Part shown: piece after piece, positions 25,077-30,475 of the stretch
Layout: each line of letters opens with the position of its first letter
Position numbering within the stretch: position 1 is the first letter of the stretch
NCBI GenBank assembly: GCA_012799605.1
Contig: JAAZKX010000063.1
Coordinates: forward strand, 1 to 33,699
Length of the DNA: 33,699 bases
Direction: 5' to 3'
Origin: Bacillota bacterium
Lineage (GTDB): Bacteria; Bacillota; DTU030; DUMP01
Position numbers and translations under genes: made by a program
Notes under the pieces: generated by a model
The model's input: the letters and a program-made list of their open reading frames with translations, nothing else
Database searches by the model: none
Told to the model about the DNA's origin: nothing

Positions 25077-25937
25077 TTATTCGTCATCAGCTTCAAAAAT
25101 ACCTTCAAGTTTGATCTTTTCTTTGCCAGCATAAACACAGCCCAAGTGCGAATCACAACCGGCCGATCCGGGACGGCACTCCTCAATACTGCCCTTGGCC
25201 CCACTGACAGCGGCCCGCTTTAGCTTAAGTATAAGACGACAGATTTTCTGTACTTTGGCTTTTTCCCCTTGGATTACAAAAGTTGTCGCTCCTTCAGCCC
25301 CCATGATACCTCCACGGCCTATAACTGTAGCTGTTACAGGAGCTAACAGACTAAAAGCAGTCAGCTCGGTAATAACCCTCCCCGGAATTGGTATCAACCC
25401 TGTTGCCATACCCATAGACCAAGCCACACCCTTTCGTCTGGCAGCCAAAATAGCTTCGGGGACCGAACCTGGGGTCAGCTTTTCCAACCCTGCCGGTATG
25501 ATAACGGCTATCCCCTCAGCTGCCAGAGCCGAAACAATGCGGCCCGGCTTTCCACCTAAAGCACTTCCGGCCATCATAGCTGCCCGTCCGGAAGAATCGA
25601 TTAAATTGGCTCCACAGATCGCAACATCATCCGGCCCCATGCCCAGCACTGCCTGTTCCAGCCGGTCATCAACTCCTATGGGCACCCCGTTATCGATTAA
25701 GATCGAATGCGGTTCCGTTATAGCCATCCGGGCTGATTTGGCCCCCAAAGGGCTGATACGACCCGATATACGAAGCGGAATCCCCACTAGCTCTTCGGCT
25801 ATTGCCGATACAGTAGTTCCGCCCTTGAGAAGAATCTTCCCCGATTTGATAGCCCTACGCACCTTAGGTAAATTGGCGACAGCCAAAGCAATAAGTTGTT
25901 TGCCCTCATTAACCGTCAAGGTTATCTGCGCGATCAT
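25077..25937 (-). CDS. unrecognised conserved-looking protein with C-terminal Cys cluster
   Basis: A 286-residue protein that I cannot assign to a family with confidence. The N-terminal two thirds are rich in Gly/Ala and beta-alpha patterns (KSGKILLKGGTTVSAIAEEL, VAICGANLIDSSGRAAMMAG, GIAVIIPAGLEKLTPGS), suggesting a Rossmann-like or phospho-sugar/nucleotide binding fold. Near the C-terminus Cys254, Cys261 and Cys267 lie within 14 residues (EECRPGSAGCDSHLGC), a possible metal or cluster site. No signal peptide or membrane helix. GGAGG is 10 bases before the ATG. A long plus-strand frame overlaps it but has no ribosome site. It appears monocistronic. Confidence 0.75.
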   Translation of the reverse strand: MIAQITLTVNEGKQLIALAVANLPKVRRAIKSGKILLKGGTTVSAIAEELVGIPLRISGRISPLGAKSARMAITEPHSILIDNGVPIGVDDRLEQAVLGMGPDDVAICGANLIDSSGRAAMMAGSALGGKPGRIVSALAAEGIAVIIPAGLEKLTPGSVPEAILAARRKGVAWSMGMATGLIPIPGRVITELTAFSLLAPVTATVIGRGGIMGAEGATTFVIQGEKAKVQKICRLILKLKRAAVSGAKGSIEECRPGSAGCDSHLGCVYAGKEKIKLEGIFEADDE

Positions 25938-26005
25938 GTTATCTTAACCTCCAGTAAAATTTGCAACAAGCCACAAACCATCAATTCCTTCTCCAACCAT
26001 TAATC

Positions 26006-26029
26006 TGGGGGGCTCTTTTAAGCCCCCCA
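26006..26029. terminator. G/C-rich hairpin, possible terminator
   Basis: TGGGGGGCT (26006-26014) and AGCCCCCCA (26021-26029) with a 6-base loop. It lies after the small helical protein gene on the minus strand, but the minus-strand U-run is poor (GATTAATGG); on the plus strand CTTTTGG follows. Confidence 0.5.
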
Positions 26030-26075
26030 CTTTTGGTTCGACCTAGTTTATTTGCAGCCTCATTGTGGATGACCT

Positions 26076-26330
26076 TTATAAATTCGGCCGTTGGGCTTGA
26101 TACTGGCTTACATCCTGATAGACATTAAGTGCCCTTTTATCAGTGGCCAAATCATCCAGTTGATCCCTGATAACAGTAATATGTTTTTCCTCTGCTTTAG
26201 CCAAATCCGCAAACACCGCCGCTAACGTCGGCTTCTGGCTATCCTGGGCTTCACGCATATATTTTACATACTGAATCAATGCCTGTTCCTTCTGTTGCAG
26301 AGTACATTTTAAGTGGTCAAGGGTATGCAT
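26076..26330 (-). CDS. small helical hypothetical protein, 84 residues
   Basis: Two long predicted helices (HLKCTLQQKEQALIQYVKYM and LAAVFADLAKAEEKHITVIRDQL) give an antiparallel hairpin that resembles half of a ferritin-like/rubrerythrin bundle, but the set of Glu/His iron ligands is incomplete (only E..EKH is seen). No family could be named. GGAGG and GAGGT lie upstream of the ATG. It is divergent from the DUF2512-like gene. Confidence 0.65.
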   Translation of the reverse strand: MHTLDHLKCTLQQKEQALIQYVKYMREAQDSQKPTLAAVFADLAKAEEKHITVIRDQLDDLATDKRALNVYQDVSQYQAQRPNL

Positions 26331-26510
26331 ACCTCAAGCCTCCGTTTTAAACTTGGTAACTGTGAGCATTCCCTGAAAAAGCACGTTTAATACTAGCACT
26401 GCCTTAAGGAACAGCAAGACCTGACCGCATTTTAGCATCGCTTTTTATCGGCCACACCGTCAGTATAAATGGACTATGCTTGGGGCAAAATCTTAGGCAG
26501 GGGTGATAAA

Positions 26511-26864
26511 ATGAGTAAAACTACTAATGCTCTTTTATTTAAGTTCTTACTTACTTTGGTAGTGGCTGGAATTGCGTTTGGCATCATGGGCGGCAATGCT
26601 TTTAAATGGGTACTGCTGGTGGCCGTTTTAGGAGCAGTAATAGACTACTTAGCCGGCGATCTTTTAATACTGCCTAAAGTCGGCAGCCTGATCGGTGCCA
26701 TAATAAACGCGGCCTTAGCGGCCATAATTGCAATTGTAATCGCTAGAGCTATCCCGGACTTTACAATAACAACGCCTTCTGTATTGACTTTTGCAATACT
26801 GGTGGGGATAGGTGAATATTTTTTCCATCAGTATTTATTAAGAGCGGACAAAGTTGAACCTTAA
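26511..26864 (+). CDS. DUF2512-like four-helix membrane protein
   Basis: A 118-residue membrane protein with about four helices: FKFLLTLVVAGIAFGIMGG, WVLLVAVLGAVIDYLAGDLLILPKVG, LIGAIINAALAAIIAIVIARAI and TFAILVGIGEYFFHQYLL. The DYLAGDLLILPKVG loop is like that of the DUF2512 (YndM) family, whose function is unknown. The start ATG at 26511 is preceded by AGGGGTGATAAA; the longer frame from 26469 has no ribosome site. Confidence 0.75.
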   Translation: MSKTTNALLFKFLLTLVVAGIAFGIMGGNAFKWVLLVAVLGAVIDYLAGDLLILPKVGSLIGAIINAALAAIIAIVIARAIPDFTITTPSVLTFAILVGIGEYFFHQYLLRADKVEP

Positions 26865-26884
26865 AGATCTCCCCGATTAACTCA

Positions 26885-26905
26885 CCGCGGGGACGTAGCT
26901 GGTGG
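26885..26905 (-). repeat. REP-like repeat copy A
   Basis: On the minus strand this reads CCACCAGCTACGTCCCCGCGG. Its 16-base core AGCTACGTCCCCGCGG is identical to copy B at 27952-27967 but in the opposite orientation, so copies A and B are inverted repeats flanking the epimerase gene. It sits just after the DUF2512-like gene. Downstream, 26922-26942 also form a small GGCAG/CTGCC hairpin. Confidence 0.75.
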
Positions 26906-26989
26906 TAGGGCTATCCCGGCAGGCAGTCCGTTTCGGTCTGCCCAGCAACTTACCCAAAATACCCGTCGGGTGACTCCACCTACCGTAAG

Positions 26990-27904
26990 CTAAGTCCCCA
27001 GCAGCATATCCTCTAATCCTTCTTTCAGCTCATACCGTGGTTGCCAACCCAAAATTCGTTTTGCTTTTTGGTTGGCAAGGCACGAGGCATAAATATCGCC
27101 CGGTCGGGCCGGGGCATAAATTGTCCCGCCTGCCCACTTCAATATCCCAGCTAGTTGAGCCAACAGCTCACTGACCGAGGTTTGCATGCCCGTGCTGATA
27201 TTTATCGTTTCCCCCCGCCCTTTGTTTAGAGCCAATAAATTAGCCCTGGCCACATCTTTTACATAGACAAAGTCCCTGGTCTGTTTCCCATCGCCATATA
27301 TTACTGGTGCATTCCCGTTGGACATCCGGTCAGTAAATATAGCGACTACGCCGCCCTCGCCGGTTGAATCTTGTCCCGGACCGTATACATTTGCATATCT
27401 TAGAATGGTAAAATTTAATCCATATTGCTGTTCATACAGTTTTAAATACATCTCGCCCATATACTTGGATAGACCATATGGCGATAGAGCAGCTACCGGA
27501 TGATCCTCGGTAATTGGTAGACTGACCGGCTGCCCATAAACCGCAGCCGATGAAGCGTAAACTACCTTAGCACCGATGGCCCGACATGCCTCTAAAACCC
27601 GCAATAATCCCAGAATGTTCACAGACGCATCGACTAGCGGCTGTTTGAGCGACACCTGAACATCCACCTGTGCCGCCAAATGGATTACCGCCTCTGGTTG
27701 GAAGGATCGAAATACTTGCTTCAGTGCTTCATACTCCTTCTCGACCGCAATATCCAGCCGGCAAAACTCAACCCGGACCGGTAGATTTTCCTTCCGGCCC
27801 CGAACAAGATTATCGATAACTAAAACCTCATGACCTGCTTTTATACAAGCCCTTACCACATGGGATCCAATAAAACCGGCCCCACCTGTTATCAGCACAC
27901 GCAA
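26990..27904 (-). CDS. NAD-dependent sugar-nucleotide epimerase (UDP-glucose 4-epimerase-like)
   Basis: A 304-residue extended short-chain dehydrogenase. The NAD-binding motif GGAGFIG is at residues 7-13, the catalytic region VYASSAAVYG near 115-124 and YxxxK at Tyr143/Lys147. Family features also include HLAAQVDVQVS and NVYGPGQ. It is most like GalE-type UDP-hexose epimerases, but 4,6-dehydratase-like or UDP-GlcNAc/GlcA epimerases cannot be excluded. The open frame runs back to 28150, but that extension crosses palindromes and repeats and encodes nothing family-like. The start is taken as TTG at 27904 (reads MRVLITGG), with GAAGGT about 9 bases upstream. Confidence 0.87.
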   Translation of the reverse strand: MRVLITGGAGFIGSHVVRACIKAGHEVLVIDNLVRGRKENLPVRVEFCRLDIAVEKEYEALKQVFRSFQPEAVIHLAAQVDVQVSLKQPLVDASVNILGLLRVLEACRAIGAKVVYASSAAVYGQPVSLPITEDHPVAALSPYGLSKYMGEMYLKLYEQQYGLNFTILRYANVYGPGQDSTGEGGVVAIFTDRMSNGNAPVIYGDGKQTRDFVYVKDVARANLLALNKGRGETINISTGMQTSVSELLAQLAGILKWAGGTIYAPARPGDIYASCLANQKAKRILGWQPRYELKEGLEDMLLGT

Positions 27905-27945
27905 TACGCATAACCTTCTTTCCCAAAGTTCCCAAAATAGCGCTA

Positions 27946-27967
27946 GCCACAAGCTACGTCCCCGCGG
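27946..27967 (+). repeat. REP-like repeat copy B
   Basis: GCCACAAGCTACGTCCCCGCG followed by G. The first 19 bases are identical to copy C at 28321, and the last 16 are the inverse of copy A at 26885. It lies just upstream of the epimerase gene. Confidence 0.8.
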
Positions 27968-28083
27968 CGCCTTTAAATTTTCCCCTTGTAATTTATTCGC
28001 CGGTAAAATCGTTGATCCCTGCAGAAGCATATTTATACTGGCTGTAAACCTGCTCCAAACTGTGACCCGTCTTAGCGTCATCT

Positions 28084-28102
28084 CCACTTTACGGTAAAGT
28101 GG
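28084..28102. repeat. 19-bp perfect palindrome
   Basis: CCACTTTAC, one G, GTAAAGTGG. It lies in the gene-free stretch 27905-28392 and 13 bases before a strong plus-strand terminator. It could be an operator or part of a structured RNA. Confidence 0.7.
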
Positions 28103-28114
28103 AATCATTGCCAG

Positions 28115-28139
28115 GCACCCCCTTGGGGTGCTTTTTTTT
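28115..28139 (+). terminator. strong intrinsic terminator without an assigned gene
   Basis: GCACCCC (28115-28121) and GGGGTGC (28125-28131) followed by eight T. It points along the plus strand, but no plus-strand gene lies between 26864 and here, so it may end an unannotated short RNA. The CCAGGCACCCC sequence also resembles REP-type repeats of Firmicutes. Confidence 0.75.
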
Positions 28140-28266
28140 ATCTGGGCCACGGATAGCCCAAGCTGTAGGTAACGCTATCGGCCGCAACCCTGTGTCTTAT
28201 TTTCTTCCTACCCACCGGATCTTCCCCCAGCACGGTCTTGGAATCTGTAAGACAAGCGCAGGCCAT
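28138..28266 (-). CDS. doubtful 42-residue ORF in gene-free stretch
   Basis: A short frame that starts MACACLTDSKTVLGEDPVG and ends VTYSLGYPWPR. It has no ribosome site: the bases before the ATG are occupied by a palindrome at 28269-28288. Its stop codon overlaps the T-run of the plus-strand terminator. The amino acid composition is protein-like, so it may be a remnant of a degraded gene. I would not rely on it. Confidence 0.2.
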   Translation of the reverse strand: MACACLTDSKTVLGEDPVGRKKIRHRVAADSVTYSLGYPWPR

Positions 28267-28268
28267 TC

Positions 28269-28288
28269 GGGCAAGAAACTTCTTGCCC
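28269..28288. repeat. 20-bp palindrome
   Basis: GGGCAAGAA (28269-28277), AC, TTCTTGCCC (28280-28288). It is part of the 27905-28392 gene-free stretch, which also holds the structured segment at 28144-28186 (GGCC..GATAGC..GCTATC..GGCC) and the REP-like copies B, C and D. Confidence 0.65.
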
Positions 28289-28320
28289 TGGTAATATCAC
28301 AAGCCCATCTTCCCGAACCT

Positions 28321-28359
28321 GCCACAAGCTACGTCCCCGTGGAAGCTACGTCCCCGTGG
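28321..28359 (+). repeat. REP-like repeat copies C and D, in tandem
   Basis: AAGCTACGTCCCCGTGG occurs at 28326-28342 and again at 28343-28359 without a gap. Copy C extends left to GCCACAAGC, identical to copy B. Each unit can fold with CCAC pairing to GTGG. Confidence 0.85.
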
Positions 28360-28392
28360 AAGGTAAGGGGGTAAAAAAATGGAATAAAGGTT

Positions 28393-28587
28393 TTAATTCC
28401 TGCTGCCCTCTTCCAGGGCTATGTACAACTCCTCCAACTCCGCTTGCATTTTTATTAGTGCGATTTCGCAAGTACACACCAGATCCCCAGCCTGTTGCAT
28501 CATATCTGCTATATTAGCTACTTTGGCGCTAAGTTCGACTACTGTTCGCTGTTGTTGGTGTCTTTCGCGTGCAATTTTCTGTCGCAT
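28393..28587 (-). CDS. small coiled-coil protein, 64 residues
   Basis: A short, almost wholly helical protein: a basic/Gln-rich start (MRQKIARERHQQQRT) followed by heptad-like leucine/valine/methionine patterns and an acidic end (ELEELYIALEEGSRN), with two Cys at CTC in the middle. No family recognised. The ATG at 28587 is preceded by GGGAGGGG. It is transcribed from a consensus promoter (28626-28654) that is overlaid by an inverted repeat, divergent from the XRE regulator gene, so it is probably that regulator's target. Confidence 0.65.
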   Translation of the reverse strand: MRQKIARERHQQQRTVVELSAKVANIADMMQQAGDLVCTCEIALIKMQAELEELYIALEEGSRN

Positions 28588-28625
28588 CAATGCCCCTCCC
28601 GCTTCTATCTAAAGTGCTTTTAACC

Positions 28626-28654
28626 AGTGTAAGGGAATAGCCCTTAAATGTCAA
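28626..28654 (-). promoter_or_regulatory. sigma-A promoter of the small coiled-coil gene
   Basis: On the minus strand TTGACA (28649-28654, perfect -35) and TACACT (28626-28631) with exactly 17 bases between. The left operator arm (28631-28645) fills the spacer. Confidence 0.8.
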
Positions 28655-28670
28655 CAAGGGCTATTCCCTT
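28631..28670. promoter_or_regulatory. double operator between divergent genes (XRE regulator site)
   Basis: AAGGGAATAGCCCTT (28631-28645) and AAGGGCTATTCCCTT (28656-28670) are perfect inverted copies 10 bases apart. Each arm is itself a dyad, AAGGG-N5-CCCTT. The left arm lies in the spacer of the minus-strand promoter; the right arm precedes CATAAT (28675-28680), a probable -10 of the XRE gene. This fits autoregulation and control of both genes. Confidence 0.8.
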
Positions 28671-28694
28671 AGAGCATAATTATCTGGGGTGATT

Positions 28695-28943
28695 ATGGTG
28701 TATAAAAGAATTCGAAATTTGCGGGAAGACCGCGATCTAACCCAGGCGGAGGTAGCAAAATATCTTTGTGTCCACCAGACTACCTATTCCGATTATGAGC
28801 TAGGTTATCTCAATATCCCAGTTCCTGTGCTAGATAAACTGGCCAATTTGTTTGAAACTAGCGTTGATTATTTAGTAAACCGTACTGATGAACAAAAGCC
28901 GTACCCGCCACCGAAAAAACCTAAAGGTGAATCTTCAACCTAG
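28695..28943 (+). CDS. XRE-family HTH transcriptional regulator
   Basis: An 82-residue regulator consisting of one HTH_3 (Cro/CI-type) domain: IRNLREDRDLTQAEVAKYL, VHQTTYSDYELGYLNIPV, LDKLANLFETSVDYLV, followed by a short Pro/Lys-rich tail (PYPPPKKPK). The start at ATG 28695 follows GGGGTGA. It has no ligand domain. It is divergent from the small coiled-coil gene, with the paired AAGGG-N5-CCCTT dyads between them. No other phage genes are present, so a free-standing switch is more likely than a prophage remnant. Confidence 0.88.
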   Translation: MVYKRIRNLREDRDLTQAEVAKYLCVHQTTYSDYELGYLNIPVPVLDKLANLFETSVDYLVNRTDEQKPYPPPKKPKGESST

Positions 28944-28958
28944 CTGAAAACGATGTGC

Positions 28959-29918
28959 TTAATCGATGATGTGCTGGGGCGGTTCGGAGACGCTCATTTT
29001 GATTTTTTCGAGTTTCGCGCTACGGATCCGATCGGCTATTTGCCGGGTATGTTCGAGCAGCCACATATATGTAATAGTTCCTTTGGTATAATCCGCTTCC
29101 CCAAACATATCGATCCTGCCATCTACCCGCAATTGATCCACCTGCCGGAACCGTTTGGCATCCCCGCGCGGAAATACGGCGAATGTCCGGCCGCCATTAT
29201 TTTTCAAGAGTGAAAATGCGGGAACATCTGTCGGCCCATCGGCGATATAGATCATGTTTTCAAACGGAACCCGACGGTCTGCAGCAGCCATTTTGGAATT
29301 GACGTCGATCTCGGGGTATTTGTTTACCCCTTTGTTTATTTTAAATATCACCCGCGTTTTTGAAGTGTTGTCGAGGGCATATCCCACTTGCTGTATCTCG
29401 GTGGAGATAGCTGGGGTGCAATTTCCTCGTTTATATTCTTTTATCTGCAAGGTTGATTTAATCGGTGTTTCGATAAATTCGCAGCCCCAAATACCGTCCA
29501 CGTGGGCGGCGACTGCTGAGCCTCTTATCATTTCGGCCAGGCCGGTGCTGACAATATAGTGCTCAACCTGGATATTAAAGGCTTGATACTTTTCATTTTT
29601 AGCTATATGGTCTTTGATAATCTTAAATATATCCGGAACCCCGGGATAAAACCGTAGCTTCTGGCCCAACTCACGCAGCACTTTGTTGTTTAGCCCCGGA
29701 AAGATCCCCTGGTCCACACAGGTAAGGAAATGGTTAAGGTAAATTATGTCTTTATTTACCCTAACTTTCTGCTGCTCATATTCCTGTTCCAAACGTTTGA
29801 TCTCCTGCCAAAACTTCGCCTCTTTGATTTGGTAGCGCTCGAAGATAGGAGTCTGCATGTACCCGTCCACTAAGGTTTTGTCAAAATCCCAGATCAAGGC
29901 AATAATATTTTGCTCCAT
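28959..29918 (-). CDS. HAD-superfamily hydrolase
   Basis: A 319-residue HAD phosphatase-like protein. Motif I is WDFDKTLVDG at residues 10-19 (nucleophile and acid Asp), motif II is VSTGLAEM, and motif IV is IADGPTDVPAF. A large helical insert follows motif I, acting as a cap. Substrate is unknown; the length and cap are larger than in typical small-molecule phosphatases. It is convergent with the XRE gene, with 15 bases between stops, and lies downstream of the 105-residue helical protein gene. Confidence 0.85.
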   Translation of the reverse strand: MEQNIIALIWDFDKTLVDGYMQTPIFERYQIKEAKFWQEIKRLEQEYEQQKVRVNKDIIYLNHFLTCVDQGIFPGLNNKVLRELGQKLRFYPGVPDIFKIIKDHIAKNEKYQAFNIQVEHYIVSTGLAEMIRGSAVAAHVDGIWGCEFIETPIKSTLQIKEYKRGNCTPAISTEIQQVGYALDNTSKTRVIFKINKGVNKYPEIDVNSKMAAADRRVPFENMIYIADGPTDVPAFSLLKNNGGRTFAVFPRGDAKRFRQVDQLRVDGRIDMFGEADYTKGTITYMWLLEHTRQIADRIRSAKLEKIKMSVSEPPQHIID

Positions 29919-29949
29919 AAAATTCCTCCCCGGGCTTAAGCTGCCCAGC

Positions 29950-30267
29950 CTAGTCGGCTGGTTTTGGTTCCGCGGTCAGCTCTTGGAGTTTGTTTTCCCA
30001 ATAAGCGTGACGTTCTTCGAGTTGTTTGAGGATTTTACGGTCTGCGGGGGTAAAAAAACCGCTCCGGGCTCGCTGGTGGGCCTGATCAAGGTATTGGCCG
30101 TAAAGTTTAAGGCTGCGGGTAAACAGCTCCTTAGCATAAACGGCCCGCTCCTTTTCGTGTGGCCAGGGCGAATTTAGCCATTCGCGTATAACAGCTTTCA
30201 GCAGATCAAATATTTTATCCCCATCCCGGTAAAGATTAATACATACATCCAAATCCGATAGGGACAC
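29950..30267 (-). CDS. hypothetical helical protein, 105 residues
   Basis: Not recognised. Helical throughout, with many charged and aromatic residues (FDLLKAVIREWLNSPWPHEKERAVYAKELF, ILKQLEERHAYWENKLQELT); no membrane segment or known motif. The start is taken as GTG at 30267 with AAGGAGGT about 7 bases upstream. It lies 31 bases ahead of the HAD hydrolase gene on the same strand and is probably co-transcribed with it. Confidence 0.65.
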   Translation of the reverse strand: MSLSDLDVCINLYRDGDKIFDLLKAVIREWLNSPWPHEKERAVYAKELFTRSLKLYGQYLDQAHQRARSGFFTPADRKILKQLEERHAYWENKLQELTAEPKPAD

Positions 30268-30354
30268 TGGCACGACCTCCTTCAATACCCAGCCGAGCAA
30301 CTTATTTTGCTAGTTGGTTAGTGTCTTAATAGTTTCTACATTTAATCTAAAAGT

Positions 30355-30387
30355 CCTGCCCGTTTAGCCATCGGCTAATCCGGCAGG
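30355..30387. repeat. nested inverted repeat between divergent genes
   Basis: Outer arms CCTGCC (30355-30360) and GGCAGG (30382-30387); inner arms TTAGCC (30364-30369) and GGCTAA (30373-30378) around ATC. It lies in the 208-base space between the helical protein gene and the FtsA-like gene. On the minus strand it is followed by ACTTTTAG. Operator, attenuator or terminator are all possible. Confidence 0.6.
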
Positions 30388-30475
30388 ATAAGATAAATAG
30401 TAACTGGCCGGGGCGGTAATAAAGGCAGGAAAGTTTGGGCCAGATCGCGAACTGTGTAGCGAGGTGGTGCCATAT

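Noticed and set aside
25195-25947. Plus-strand 250-codon open frame opposite the Cys-cluster protein
   Set aside because: No ribosome site, Ser/Pro/Ala-rich low-information sequence typical of an antisense shadow; the minus-strand frame has a good start and structured sequence.
27905-28150. N-terminal extension of the epimerase frame
   Set aside because: It runs through a 19-bp palindrome, a terminator and a repeat copy, and has no family similarity; the Rossmann motif begins right after the TTG at 27904.
28141-28392. Possible riboswitch in the gene-free stretch
   Set aside because: I could not match the conserved core of any riboswitch class, and no gene follows in the proper orientation and distance.
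28393-28943. Prophage remnant
   Set aside because: Only a CI-like regulator and a small ORF are present; no integrase, structural genes or attachment repeats were seen.
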